From Roseivivax jejudonensis (lineage in GTDB: Bacteria > Pseudomonadota > Alphaproteobacteria > Rhodobacterales > Rhodobacteraceae): a stretch of 64,000 bases of DNA. The stretch spans positions 186,001 through 250,000 of the forward strand of contig NZ_FWFK01000007.1 of NCBI RefSeq assembly GCF_900172265.1, written 5' to 3'. The first letter of the stretch is position 1. Every line of letters starts with the position of its first letter. Shown here piece after piece: positions 50,156 through 58,962 of this stretch. The notes below the pieces were generated by a model, which saw only the letters and a program-made list of their open reading frames with translations, did not search any database and was not told where the DNA came from. A program made the position numbers and the translations under genes.

Positions 50156-51388
50156 ATGGCGAAACGCACCCTCGCGGAGAAACTGTCGATCCTGTCCGAC
50201 GCGGCCAAGTACGATGCCTCCTGCGCGTCGTCGGGCGGCGACCGGCGCGATGCGCGCGACGGCAAGGGCCTCGGATCCTCGGGCGGATCGGGAATCTGCC
50301 ACGCCTACGCCCCGGACGGACGGTGCATCTCGCTCCTGAAGATCCTGATGACCAACTTCTGCATCTACGACTGCGCGTATTGCATCAACCGGGCGTCGAG
50401 CCGGGTGGAGCGCGCGCGCTTCTCGGTCGAGGAGGTGGTCAATCTGACGGTCGAGTTTTACCGCCGCAACTACATCGAGGGGCTGTTCCTGTCCTCGGGC
50501 ATCATCCGGTCGCCGGACGACACGATGGCCGACATGGTCCGAATCGCGCGCACCCTGCGCGAACAGGAACGCTTCCGCGGCTACATCCACCTCAAGACGA
50601 TCCCGGCGGCGAGCCAAGAGCTTCTGGACGAGGCCGGGCGCTGGGCCGACCGGCTTTCGATCAACGTGGAGATGCCGACCGAGCGGTCGCTGTCGGAATA
50701 CGCGCCGGAGAAATCGGCCTCGGGCATCCGCAAGGCGATGGCGGACGTGCGCCTGCGCCGCGAGGCGTCGCGCGAAGGGCCGAGCCATCGCGGCAAGCGC
50801 CCGGCGCGCTTTGCCCCGGCGGGGCAGTCGACCCAGGTGATCGTCGGCGCCGACGCGTCCTCGGACCGCACGATCCTGACGCAGAGCTCGACGCTCTACG
50901 CGTCCTACGGGCTCAGCCGCGTCTACTATTCCGCCTTCTCGCCGATCCCCGATCCGGCCAAGGCGCTGCCGCTGAAGCCGCCGCCGCTGGTGCGCGAGCA
51001 CCGGCTCTACCAGGCCGACTGGCTGCTGCGCTTCTACGGCTTCGGGGTCGAGGAGATCGGCGGCGCGTCGGGCATGCTCGACCTCGAGGTCGATCCCAAG
51101 ACCGCCTGGGCGCTCGAACATCGCGAGCGCTTCCCGGTCGACGTCAACCGCGCCAGCCGCGAAGAGCTGCTGCGCGTACCGGGCTTCGGCACCAAGACGG
51201 TGGGGCGCCTGCTGTCGGCGCGGCGCCGCGGGCTGGTGCGCTACGAACACCTCAAGGCGATGGGCGCGGTGATGAAGAAGGCGCAGCCCTTCATCAGCGC
51301 CGGCGGCTGGAGCCCGCGCGGCCTTCTGGACGACGCGCGGCTGCGCGCGCGCTTCGCCCCGCAGCCCGAGCAGATGGCGCTGTTCTGA
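50156..51388 (+). CDS. Putative DNA modification/repair radical SAM protein
   Basis: A 410-residue radical SAM enzyme of the TIGR03916 type that is encoded beside UDG-family proteins. The iron-sulfur motif is CIYDCAYC (Cys69, Cys73, Cys76). A C-terminal helix-hairpin-helix (VDVNRASREELLRVPGFGTKT, near 325) would bind DNA. The reaction is unknown. It is 4 bp upstream of the UdgX fusion gene, the standard arrangement. Confidence 0.88.
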   Translation: MAKRTLAEKLSILSDAAKYDASCASSGGDRRDARDGKGLGSSGGSGICHAYAPDGRCISLLKILMTNFCIYDCAYCINRASSRVERARFSVEEVVNLTVEFYRRNYIEGLFLSSGIIRSPDDTMADMVRIARTLREQERFRGYIHLKTIPAASQELLDEAGRWADRLSINVEMPTERSLSEYAPEKSASGIRKAMADVRLRREASREGPSHRGKRPARFAPAGQSTQVIVGADASSDRTILTQSSTLYASYGLSRVYYSAFSPIPDPAKALPLKPPPLVREHRLYQADWLLRFYGFGVEEIGGASGMLDLEVDPKTAWALEHRERFPVDVNRASREELLRVPGFGTKTVGRLLSARRRGLVRYEHLKAMGAVMKKAQPFISAGGWSPRGLLDDARLRARFAPQPEQMALF

Positions 51389-51392
51389 GCCG

Positions 51393-52880
51393 ATGCGCGA
51401 GGTCGTCCTCCCGGTGGTGAACACGGTCGCGGCATGGCGCCGCGAGGCGCGCGCGCTGGCCGCCGCCGGCGTGCCGCCCGAGGCGGTGCTCTGGTCGGTC
51501 GGGCAGGGCACGCGTGACCTCTTCGCCGACGGCGCGGGCGGGCCGGACGGGACCGGGGCGCTGCCCCGGACCCCGGAGTATTTTCGCCAAGAAGAAGGAG
51601 GCGGCGGGATCCGGGTGTCGAAAACGGCGCTCGACACGATCGAGAGCGCGCTCTGCCACAGCGACCCGGAACGCTTCGCGCGCGGCTACCGGCTGGTGCT
51701 GCGGCTGTCGCGGGGGGCGGTGGCCTGGGGCGATCGCAGCGACGCCGATATGCTGACGGTGCTGCGCCACGCCAAGGCGGTGGGGCGCGACATCCACAAG
51801 ATGCATGCTTTCGTGCGGTTCCGCGAAGTGCCGACCGAGGGCGCGCGCCGGGCCTTTGCCGCGTGGTTCGAGCCCGAGCACCCCTGCGTCGAACGGGGCA
51901 CGCCGTTCTTCGCCCGGCGCTTCGGCGACATGGACTGGGTGATCGCGACACCGGGCGTGACCGCGCGGTTCGAGGCGGGACGGTTGCGGTTCGAGGAAAC
52001 ACGCGCGGAGATGCGCCCGCCCGAGGATGCGACAGAGGAACTTTGGCGGACCTACTACGCCTCCATCTTCAACCCGGCGCGGGTGATGGTGAAGGCGATG
52101 TGCGCCGAGATGCCGAAGAAGTACTGGAAGAACCTTCCGGAAGCGGAGCTCATCCCCGACCTCGTGCGCGGCGCCGAGGCGCGGGTGCGCGGCATGGCGG
52201 AGACGGCGCCGGCCGAGACCGCGGCGCCGCGGGTGGACAAGGTGCGCGCGCGCACCGCGGCGCTCCTCGCGGAGGCCGCGCCCGAGGATGCGCTGGGGCA
52301 CCTTCGGCGCGACCTGTCGGCCTGCGCGCGCTGCGGAATTTGCGCGCGCGCCACCGCGCCGGTGCCGGGCGAGGGGCCGGCGGGCGCGCCGCTGATGATC
52401 GTGGGCGAGCAGCCGGGCGATCACGAGGACCTCGCCGGGCGGCCCTTCGTCGGACCGGCGGGCGCGGTGTTCGACGAGGCGGCGCGGGCCGCCGGGCTCG
52501 ATCGCGGCGCGGCCTACATCACCAACGCGGTCAAGGGCTTCAAGTACGCGCCGCGGGGCAAGCGGCGGATCCACCAGCGCCCCGACGCGGGCGAGGTGAC
52601 GCGGTGCCGCTGGTGGCTCGACCTCGAGCGGGACCTGGTGCGTCCGCGGCTGATCCTCGCGATGGGGTCCACCGCGCTCGCGTCGCTCACCGGCAGCGGA
52701 CAGGGCATCCTGTCGCGCCGGGGACGGGCGGAGACGCTCGCCGACGGCACGCCCGTCCTGCCGGCGGTGCATCCGGCCTACCTTCTGCGGCTGCCCGACC
52801 GGGCGCAGGCGGCGGCGGAGAGGGCACGGTTCGAGGCGGACGTGGCGCGGGCGGTGGCGCTGGCGCGCGCCGCGGCCTGA
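51393..52880 (+). CDS. udgX: DUF4130 / UdgX fusion protein, uracil-DNA binding
   Basis: A 495-residue fusion. The N-terminal half (about 1-270) is the TIGR03915/DUF4130 domain (HAFVRFREV, FEPEHPCVERGTPFFARRFGDMDW, YYASIFNPARVMVKAM). The C-terminal half is a family-4-like uracil-DNA glycosylase of the UdgX type, with a CxxC (CARCGIC), GEQPGDHEDLAGRPFVGPAG and the KRRIHQRP loop whose His forms a covalent bond with uracil-DNA in studied homologues, then VHPAYLLRL. Odd feature: residues about 52-69 (GALPRTPEYFRQEEGG) are encoded by interspersed repeat copy 3, an in-frame insertion in the linker region. Confidence 0.88.
   Translation: MREVVLPVVNTVAAWRREARALAAAGVPPEAVLWSVGQGTRDLFADGAGGPDGTGALPRTPEYFRQEEGGGGIRVSKTALDTIESALCHSDPERFARGYRLVLRLSRGAVAWGDRSDADMLTVLRHAKAVGRDIHKMHAFVRFREVPTEGARRAFAAWFEPEHPCVERGTPFFARRFGDMDWVIATPGVTARFEAGRLRFEETRAEMRPPEDATEELWRTYYASIFNPARVMVKAMCAEMPKKYWKNLPEAELIPDLVRGAEARVRGMAETAPAETAAPRVDKVRARTAALLAEAAPEDALGHLRRDLSACARCGICARATAPVPGEGPAGAPLMIVGEQPGDHEDLAGRPFVGPAGAVFDEAARAAGLDRGAAYITNAVKGFKYAPRGKRRIHQRPDAGEVTRCRWWLDLERDLVRPRLILAMGSTALASLTGSGQGILSRRGRAETLADGTPVLPAVHPAYLLRLPDRAQAAAERARFEADVARAVALARAAA
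51553..51597 (+). repeat. Interspersed hairpin repeat, copy 3, inside the udgX coding frame
   Basis: A 7-bp-arm hairpin CCGGGGC-GCT-GCCCCGG (51553-51569) followed by ACCCCGGAGTATTTTCGCCA and AGAAGAAGG (51570-51598). It has the same order of elements as the copies at 9434 and 42961. Here it is translated, and the frame stays open. Confidence 0.8.
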
Positions 52881-52942
52881 ACGCTTGCACCGCGGCGCCG
52901 CGCGTGCCACGCGCAGGGCCGAGAGCGACAGGAGGCAATGCC

Positions 52943-53401
52943 ATGACCGGCTTCACCATCCGCAAGAACGCGCCGTTCGAGCTCGAGACGCTGTCGGAGA
53001 TGCTGACCGATCCCGACGACCTGGCGCTGGTCAACCCCAACGCGAAGGTGCCGTTCGACAGCCGGGAATGGGCGGAGAAGTGGCTCAACGAGCCCGACGA
53101 CGCGTCGTTCTACATCCTCGACGGCTCGGGCGCGCCGGTGGGGTTCTTCGCGCTGCGCGTCGGCGTGGGGCCGGAGGTGCGTCACCTGACCTATGCCTAC
53201 GTCGTGCCCGACGCGCGGGGCGGCGCGGGCGCGGAAATGGCCCGGCTGGTGGAGGCGGCGGCGCGCGAACTGGGCGCGCTGACGATCACGCTCAAGGTCG
53301 AGACGGACAACGAACCGGCGCTCAATGCCTATCGCTCGGCCGGGTTCGAGGAGCTGTCGCGCCGCGGCGGGATGGCGACGATGCGGCGCGACCTCGACTG
53401 A
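52943..53401 (+). CDS. GNAT-family N-acetyltransferase
   Basis: A 152-residue acetyltransferase with the GNAT core: YVVPDARGGAGAEMARLV (acetyl-CoA-binding loop, about 92-109), then LKVETDNEPALNAYRSAGF. Substrate unknown. GGAGG lies 8 bp before the ATG at 52943. A terminator follows. Confidence 0.87.
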   Translation: MTGFTIRKNAPFELETLSEMLTDPDDLALVNPNAKVPFDSREWAEKWLNEPDDASFYILDGSGAPVGFFALRVGVGPEVRHLTYAYVVPDARGGAGAEMARLVEAAARELGALTITLKVETDNEPALNAYRSAGFEELSRRGGMATMRRDLD

Positions 53402-53421
53402 CCTTCGCGCCGCACAGAAAA

Positions 53422-53448
53422 ACGGCCGCCCCGGGGGACGGCCGTCTT
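53422..53448. terminator. Terminator between convergent genes
   Basis: ACGGCCG…CGGCCGT stem (53422-53428 / 53439-53445) with CCCC/GGGGG inside; TTT on the plus side and AAAAA (53417-53422) on the other. It probably serves both the GNAT gene and the convergent gene at 53470. Confidence 0.75.
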
Positions 53449-53469
53449 TGACACCCTGGTGCCGTGCGA

Positions 53470-53958
53470 TCAGTTGGCGACCGTGGTGGTCGGGCCGGTC
53501 TCGATCGCCGCGGCCAGTTGCGCGCGGGTCATGTCGAGCATGAGGGTGTTGTCCGATACCATCATCGATCGGGTCTGCAGGGCGATGGTCTCGACCCCGT
53601 CGCGCGCGATCTGGTTTTCCATCTCGCCGTCGAGATCCACGAGCACGCGGTCGCCGTCCATGTCGGTGCGCGACACGGTGCCCACGATCTCGCCGTCGGA
53701 GGAGCGGATGACCGCATCTTCGGTCAGCGCGGCATCGAGCCGTGCGGCGGCGTTGCTGGCCGCGCCGTAGGTTTCCTCGGCGGCTTCGCCCACCGCGCCC
53801 ACGGCGGCCTGCCCGGTGTCGACGATCTCGCGGCCGGCATCGGCGGCCTGCCCGGTCACGCTCATGTCGGCGTCGTCGCTCGGCGCGACGGTCTGGGCCG
53901 CGGCGGCGCCGGCGAGGCCGAGGGTCAGGGCGGTGGTCGTCAGGATGCGGGTCATCAT
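53470..53958 (-). CDS. Periplasmic PRC-barrel-like protein
   Basis: A 162-residue exported protein with a signal peptide (about 1-22, ending AAAAQ), an Ala-rich linker (about 40-80) and a C-terminal domain, DAVIRSSDGEIVGTVSRTDMDGDRVLVDLD, that resembles a PRC barrel. PRC-barrel proteins of this type are abundant periplasmic proteins in Rhodobacterales, role unknown. Confidence 0.65.
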   Translation of the reverse strand: MMTRILTTTALTLGLAGAAAAQTVAPSDDADMSVTGQAADAGREIVDTGQAAVGAVGEAAEETYGAASNAAARLDAALTEDAVIRSSDGEIVGTVSRTDMDGDRVLVDLDGEMENQIARDGVETIALQTRSMMVSDNTLMLDMTRAQLAAAIETGPTTTVAN

Positions 53959-54076
53959 GTCGGCATCTCCTTCAATCTGTGAATGGCCGTTGCGGCCGCT
54001 CACACGAGAAATGCCGACCCCCCTCCGCGATGTTCCAAGATCTCTGCCGACCGGCGAAGTCCTGCACGTCGCGCGC

Positions 54077-54103
54077 AAAAAAAGGCCCGCTCGAAAGCGG
54101 GCC
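54077..54103 (-). terminator. Intrinsic terminator of the ectoine operon
   Basis: On the minus strand, GGCCCGC-TTTCGA-GCGGGCC (stem 7 bp, 54084-54103) followed by TTTTTTT (54077-54083), 17 bp after the ask stop codon. Confidence 0.92.
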
Positions 54104-54120
54104 CAGTCAGGTTCAGACGG

Positions 54121-55551
54121 TTACGCCACCAGCTTCGGGGCGGCGTTTCCCTTTCCCATGAACGTGTCATGGAGTGCCTTGATGCACCGGTCGCGATCGT
54201 CGCGATGGATGACGAACTGGGCGTCCACGGTGCGCGTCGTCTGGTGCGCCGAGATCACGTCGACGCCTTCCTCGCGCAGCGCGCCGAGACCGCGTTCGAG
54301 CACGTGAAGGCCGCGCAGGTCGCGCCCGATCACCGACACGATGGCCGAGGAGCGCACGTTGATCGACGCGCTCGGGTAGATCCCGGCGATTTCCTTTTCC
54401 ACCGTGCGCAGCGCCGAGAGCGGCGCGTCGACATAGTGGGTGATGGTGTTCGCGTTCGAGGTCTTGGAGACGATGCGCAGGTTGTGGTCGGTCAGCACGT
54501 CGAGGATGGCGGCGTCGTAGCCCTTCACGCCGACCATGTCCTGCTCGAAGAGCTCGAGCGCGTACACGTCGACCCCGCAGACGATCTCGGCCACGCCCTT
54601 TTCGGCTTCCTGGTCGTCGATCAGAGTGCCGGGATCCTCGGGCTCGAACGCGTTGGTCACGCGCAGCGGCACCTCGGCCTGGCGCAGCGCCTTGGCGGCG
54701 GTCGGGTGGATCGCCTCCATCCCCATGTTCGACAGCTGGTCGGCCACGTCGTAGTTGGTGTGGCCGAGCTTGCGCACGTTTTCCGCACCCACGAGCTTGG
54801 GATCGGCGGAGCTCAGGTGGAACTCCTTGTGGATGATCGCCTCGCGCGCCTTTGTGAGCGCGGCGATCTGGCTGAACGTGACCTCGGAATAGCCGCGGTC
54901 GTACTTGTTCATGAGGCCCTCGGCGCATTGCGCGTAGCCCGTCACGATCGGCATCTCGTGCTCCAGGTCGACGGAGTCGAGGCCATCGCAGATCCGGTCG
55001 TCGAGACTCATTTCGCGATCATCGCGCCAGCCCGACAAGTCGACGAAGCGCGCGTTCACGCCGTTGCGCTGCAACAGCTTCGCGGTGACGAAGGCGGAAT
55101 GCGCCTCGCCCAGCCCCGACAGGAGCTCGCGCGTGACCTGCATGTGCGCCGACAGCCGGAAGTGGCCGTAGGAGCAGAGGCGATGCAGGTCGATCAGGCA
55201 GTTGCGCGCGCCTTCGATGCGGTCGCGCACGAAGTCGTCGGCCTCCTGCCGGTCGCCCTTGTGCTCGAGGAGCGCCTCGTGCGCCTCGCGCATGGACCGG
55301 TCGACGCGGTTGAGCGCCGTCATCCAGCCATGCTCCTCGGTTTCGTTGGCGAACTCGGCATAGACGCCGGACTCGCCGGTCTTCTTGTGCTCGAGCAGCA
55401 GGTCGGTGATGCCGCCGAACGCCGAGACCACGAAGATGCGGTTGTACTCGGGCGCCGAGACCTTGAAGAGCGGGTCCAGAAGCTCGTCGAGGCGCGACAT
55501 CGAGGTGCCGCCGATCTTTTCGACCGTGTGGTTCTTGAAGTCGATGCTCAT
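54121..55551 (-). CDS. ask: Ectoine-pathway aspartate kinase
   Basis: A 476-residue aspartokinase of the Ask_Ect type clustered with ectABC. It starts MSIDFKNHTVEKIGGTSMSR with the KxGGTS nucleotide motif, has the LSSADPKLVG and NTITHYVD sections and C-terminal ACT domains (about 385-465). It supplies aspartyl phosphate toward L-aspartate semialdehyde for ectoine. I prefer the ATG at 55551 (GAGGG 6 bp upstream) over 55557, which has no spacing to the RBS. It is the last gene of the operon before the terminator. Confidence 0.9.
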   Translation of the reverse strand: MSIDFKNHTVEKIGGTSMSRLDELLDPLFKVSAPEYNRIFVVSAFGGITDLLLEHKKTGESGVYAEFANETEEHGWMTALNRVDRSMREAHEALLEHKGDRQEADDFVRDRIEGARNCLIDLHRLCSYGHFRLSAHMQVTRELLSGLGEAHSAFVTAKLLQRNGVNARFVDLSGWRDDREMSLDDRICDGLDSVDLEHEMPIVTGYAQCAEGLMNKYDRGYSEVTFSQIAALTKAREAIIHKEFHLSSADPKLVGAENVRKLGHTNYDVADQLSNMGMEAIHPTAAKALRQAEVPLRVTNAFEPEDPGTLIDDQEAEKGVAEIVCGVDVYALELFEQDMVGVKGYDAAILDVLTDHNLRIVSKTSNANTITHYVDAPLSALRTVEKEIAGIYPSASINVRSSAIVSVIGRDLRGLHVLERGLGALREEGVDVISAHQTTRTVDAQFVIHRDDRDRCIKALHDTFMGKGNAAPKLVA

Positions 55552-55570
55552 GTCCATCCCTCGGGGTGGT

Positions 55571-55963
55571 TTAGGCCGCTTCGTCCGGTGCGGCATAGGA
55601 TCCGTCTTCACGGTGCACTTCCTTGCCGGTCACCGGCGGATTGAAGCAGCAGGCGAAGGCGAAGTCCTCTTCACAGCGCAACGTGTGCTTGTCGTGCTTG
55701 TCGAGCGCGTACATCACGCCGGGCGTGATCTCGTGGACCTCGCCGGTGGCGAGATCCTCGATCGTGCCCTTGCCCTTGATGCAGTACACGCTCTCGAAGT
55801 GGTTCTTGTAGTGGAACGTGTGCTCCGAGCCGGCCTTGATGTGCGTGATGTGGAACGAGAATCCCATCTGGTCGTCGGCCAGCAGCATCCGGATCGAGGT
55901 CCATTCCGCGTCGGACACGGACCGGTCGGTGCCGTGCAGCTTGTTTTCGTCACGAACGATCAT
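55571..55963 (-). CDS. ectC: L-ectoine synthase
   Basis: A 130-residue cupin that cyclises N-gamma-acetyl-diaminobutyrate to ectoine. The sequence [23 protein letters not shown] and the cupin strands [23 protein letters not shown] and [13 protein letters not shown] are characteristic. Length is normal. It sits 5 bp after ectB. Confidence 0.95.
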   Translation of the reverse strand: MIVRDENKLHGTDRSVSDAEWTSIRMLLADDQMGFSFHITHIKAGSEHTFHYKNHFESVYCIKGKGTIEDLATGEVHEITPGVMYALDKHDKHTLRCEEDFAFACCFNPPVTGKEVHREDGSYAAPDEAA

Positions 55964-55968
55964 GTCTG

Positions 55969-57258
55969 TTACTCCGCTGCGATCTTGGTGTGGCCGACGG
56001 CGTCGCGCGTCGCTTCGAGAAGGATGTCGAGCCCGCGACGGAAGGTTTCCGTCGGCGTCGTCAGCGGGGCGAGGACCTTCACGACCTCGTCGTCCGCGCC
56101 CGACGTCTCGATGATGAGACCCTTCTTGAAGGCATGTGCGCAGATCTCGCCTGCAAGCTCACCCGAGCCCACGTCGACGCCCTGCATCATGCCACGGCCC
56201 TTGAGCTTGGCGCCCGTCACCTCGTCGGCGACGGCCTGAAGCCCGGCGGTCAGCATCACGGCCTTTTCCTGCACGTCGCGCTGCAGCGTGTCGTCCTTCC
56301 AGAACTTCTCGAGCGCCACGCGCGCGGTGACGAAGGCATGGTTGTTGCCGCGGAAGGTGCCGTTGTGCTCGGCCGGCTTCCAGATGTCGTACTCGCTCTT
56401 GATGAGCAGGCAGGCAAACGGCAGGCCCATGCCCGAGATCGATTTCGCCTGCGTGATGAGGTCCGGCTCGATGCCGGCGTCCTCGAAGGCGAAGTAGGTG
56501 CCCGAGCGGCCGCAGCCCGACTGGATGTCATCGACGATCAGCAGCGCGCCATGCTCCTTGGCGAGGCGGGCGATGCCCTGCATCCACTCCTTCGACGCGG
56601 CGTTCAGACCGCCTTCGCCCTGGATCGGCTCGAAGATGAACGCGGCCGGCTTGTCGACGCCGGACGACGAGTTGTTCAGCATCATCTCGATCTGCTCGAG
56701 CGTGTTGACGTCGGGGCCGAACGCGCCGTCGTAGGGCAGGTGGGTCACGCCGCACAGGCCGCCGCAGGAATTGCCCGCGCCTTCACGCTTGCCGGCGTTG
56801 CCGGTCAGCGACAGCGCGCCCATCGTCATGCCGTGGAAGCCGTTGGTGAACGAGATGATGTTCCGGCGGCCGGTGACCTTCCGCGCGAGCTTCATTGCCG
56901 CTTCGACGGCGTTGGTGCCCGTGGGGCCGGTCATCATGATCTTGTAGTCGTCCATGCCACGCGGCTTGAGGATGATGTCCTCGTAGTCCTGAAGCCAGTC
57001 CGCCTTGGCATCGGTGTACATGTCGAGGCCGTGGGTCACGCCGTCACGCTCGATATGCGACAGCAGCGCGGCTTTCATGTCAGGGTCGTTGTGCCCGTAG
57101 TTGAGCGTCGAGCACCCGGCGAGAAAGTCGATGTATGTGGTGCCGTCGGCGTCGGTCATCTCCGACCCTTGCGCCTTGACGAACACGGTATCGAAATTGC
57201 GGCAGTAGCTCCGCGCCTCGGATTCGCGGCGCGCAAAAATTTGTTTGTCTGTCGACAT
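55969..57258 (-). CDS. ectB: Diaminobutyrate-2-oxoglutarate transaminase
   Basis: A 429-residue class III PLP aminotransferase converting L-aspartate semialdehyde to L-2,4-diaminobutyrate. The pyridoxal lysine is Lys272 in [27 protein letters not shown] near 215 and [11 protein letters not shown] near 245 are conserved. It is between ectA and ectC as usual. Confidence 0.95.
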   Translation of the reverse strand: MSTDKQIFARRESEARSYCRNFDTVFVKAQGSEMTDADGTTYIDFLAGCSTLNYGHNDPDMKAALLSHIERDGVTHGLDMYTDAKADWLQDYEDIILKPRGMDDYKIMMTGPTGTNAVEAAMKLARKVTGRRNIISFTNGFHGMTMGALSLTGNAGKREGAGNSCGGLCGVTHLPYDGAFGPDVNTLEQIEMMLNNSSSGVDKPAAFIFEPIQGEGGLNAASKEWMQGIARLAKEHGALLIVDDIQSGCGRSGTYFAFEDAGIEPDLITQAKSISGMGLPFACLLIKSEYDIWKPAEHNGTFRGNNHAFVTARVALEKFWKDDTLQRDVQEKAVMLTAGLQAVADEVTGAKLKGRGMMQGVDVGSGELAGEICAHAFKKGLIIETSGADDEVVKVLAPLTTPTETFRRGLDILLEATRDAVGHTKIAAE

Positions 57259-57313
57259 TGGGAAGTCCTCTGGACTGTTTGAGCAGGTGTAACGCAGAAG
57301 CGGGAGCGCGGGT

Positions 57314-57844
57314 TCAGGCCGCGCTCTGCACCGCTTCGCGGAACGTGATCGTCACCATGTGTTCGGTGGCATGTTCGCCCGCGAAATGCGTGTCGCGGGT
57401 GAAGTGGGCGTCCGACGTCAGGTCGGCGTTGGAGCGGTCCGCGAACTTGCGGAACAGCGCCCAGGACGCATCGTTGTCTAGCGTGATGGTCGTCTGCATC
57501 CGCTTCACGCCCTCGGTTTCCTCGCGCGCCATCAGCGATTGCAGCATGCGCGAGCCGAGGCCCATGCCGCGGGCCTTCTCGGACACCGCGACCTGCCAGA
57601 CGAACACCGTCTCGGGGTCGTTCGGCGTCACGTAGGCGGAGATCCAGCCGACGATGTCGCCGTCCTTCTCGGCCACCACGCAGGTATCCTTGAAGTGGTC
57701 GCTCTGCAGAAGATTGCAGTACATCGAGTTCTCATCGAGCGGCTTGCAGCTGCGAATGAGCTCCCAGATGTCGGCGCCGTCCTCGCGGACGGGCTTGCGG
57801 AACGTGACGGTGCCTTCGGGTTTGGCGCTTTGCAGTGTCTGCAC
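57314..57844 (-). CDS. ectA: Diaminobutyrate acetyltransferase
   Basis: A 176-residue GNAT enzyme that acetylates L-2,4-diaminobutyrate. Diagnostic blocks are TFRKPVREDGADIWELIRSC, DENSMYCNLLQSDHFKDTCVVAE, VFVWQVAVSEKARGMGLGSRML and EHMVTITF. There is no ATG at the N-terminus; the GTG at 57844 with AAAGG 10 bp upstream is the likely start. It is the first gene of the operon and diverges from the MarR-family gene. Confidence 0.93.
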   Translation of the reverse strand: MQTLQSAKPEGTVTFRKPVREDGADIWELIRSCKPLDENSMYCNLLQSDHFKDTCVVAEKDGDIVGWISAYVTPNDPETVFVWQVAVSEKARGMGLGSRMLQSLMAREETEGVKRMQTTITLDNDASWALFRKFADRSNADLTSDAHFTRDTHFAGEHATEHMVTITFREAVQSAA

Positions 57845-58193
57845 GGGTCTGAACCTTTGTCGCGTCTTTTGTTTCGTATGACTAAGTATAGGTCTCGCTC
57901 GCGGTATTTCAACACTCAAAGTAATTTTCTTCCCCGCAATATCTAGAGTGCTGACATTCGTCGGAACGCATGCGTTTTCAGGGCTTTCCGCGAAAATAGC
58001 AAGGCGGGAACGGCCCGGCAACAGGTTCGAAAAACGATGCAGACCCCGGCCGAAGCCCGTTGCCGCCGTTGTAAAGGTGCATTAAAAGCCTAAGTACTTG
58101 GGCATGTTCAGTGATGTGATCCGCCAGCCCCATGCCTCTGCCTGCGCCGTCTCCGACCGCGCGGGCCGGGCGGACGAGACGAGTGAGACGACG
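57845..58193. promoter_or_regulatory. Divergent ectA / ectR promoter region
   Basis: About 350 bp between the ectoine operon and the MarR-family gene. It is AT-richer than the surroundings. It holds an almost perfect inverted repeat GCCTAAGT|ACTTGGGC at 58088-58103 and a second copy of the shared core CTAAGTA at 57882-57888, about 40 bp upstream of ectA. Both are candidates for regulator binding. Confidence 0.5.
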
Positions 58194-58757
58194 ATGGACC
58201 GGACGGACGAAAGCCTGATTGCCCTGCGCCGCATCCTGCGCGCCACGGAACTTTACGGTCGGGATCTGGCGCGCGACGCCGGTCTGACTGCCGTGCAGCT
58301 GCGCGTTCTGCAGATCGTGGCCGAGCGCGGGCGATGCCACCCCTCGGACGTGGCCTCGCAGATGGGCGTGAGCCAAGCGACGATCTCCGTCCTCATCAAG
58401 AAGCTCGTGTCCTACAACCTGATCGAGCGCCGGCAATCGGCACGCGACGGGCGCCAGATCGACCTGACGATCACGCCGTCGGGCCTCGAGAAGGTCGAGG
58501 CCGCACCGGACGCGCTGCAACAGCGCTACGTCGCGCAGTTCGAGGCACTGCCCGCCTGGGAACAGTCGATGGTCGTGGCGGTGCTCGAACGCGTGGCCGG
58601 CATGCTCGACGCCGGACAGCTCGATGCGGCGCCGGTCCTCGCGATGGGCGACATTACCCGGATGCATCAGCAGTCGGCCGCCAGCAACCGCGAGAGCGCC
58701 CCGGCCCGCGATGCCGCGCCGGCCGCCGAAGCCGAGCCGCGCCGCGTCGCGCCCTGA
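58194..58757 (+). CDS. ectR: MarR-family regulator of ectoine genes (EctR-like)
   Basis: A 187-residue winged-helix regulator: LRVLQIVAERGRCHPSDVASQMGVSQATISVLIKKLVSYNLIERRQSARDGRQIDL is the MarR DNA-binding region (about 45-100). The last 50 residues are a low-complexity Ala/Pro tail not needed for the fold. The position, divergent from ectABC-ask, is that of EctR, a repressor in other halotolerant bacteria. I chose the ATG at 58194; starts at 58098 (TTG) and 58104 lack an RBS and would overlap the inverted repeat. Confidence 0.8.
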   Translation: MDRTDESLIALRRILRATELYGRDLARDAGLTAVQLRVLQIVAERGRCHPSDVASQMGVSQATISVLIKKLVSYNLIERRQSARDGRQIDLTITPSGLEKVEAAPDALQQRYVAQFEALPAWEQSMVVAVLERVAGMLDAGQLDAAPVLAMGDITRMHQQSAASNRESAPARDAAPAAEAEPRRVAP

Positions 58758-58808
58758 CGCCGCGATCCGGAGCCGCCCCGTCGCACGGGCAATCGAGACA
58801 CGGTAACG

Positions 58809-58844
58809 AAAAGAGCCCCCGCAGCGACCTGCGGGGGCTCTTTT
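58809..58844. terminator. Strong bidirectional terminator
   Basis: A 16-bp perfect stem (AAAAGAGCCCCCGCAG / CTGCGGGGGCTCTTTT) with a CGAC loop. It ends the ectR transcript on the plus strand and, being symmetric, could also end the tamB transcript on the minus strand. Confidence 0.93.
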
Positions 58845-58962
58845 CGTGCGCCGCATCGGCATCGGTGCCTGGAACGCGCCGCTCTTGCGTGTCCTGGGCA
58901 GGGCACCGTGCAGGACGCGGACCGGCCCCCTCGGTCCGTCCGCGCCGCTCCGGGTCAGCCCC

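Noticed and set aside
50006-51637. Upstream extension of the MscS reading frame
   Set aside because: It is antisense to the radical SAM gene; a GTG with an RBS and a signal peptide at 50005 marks the true start.
54001-54120. Small RNA between ask and the PRC-barrel gene
   Set aside because: The hairpin and U-run are fully explained as the ask terminator.
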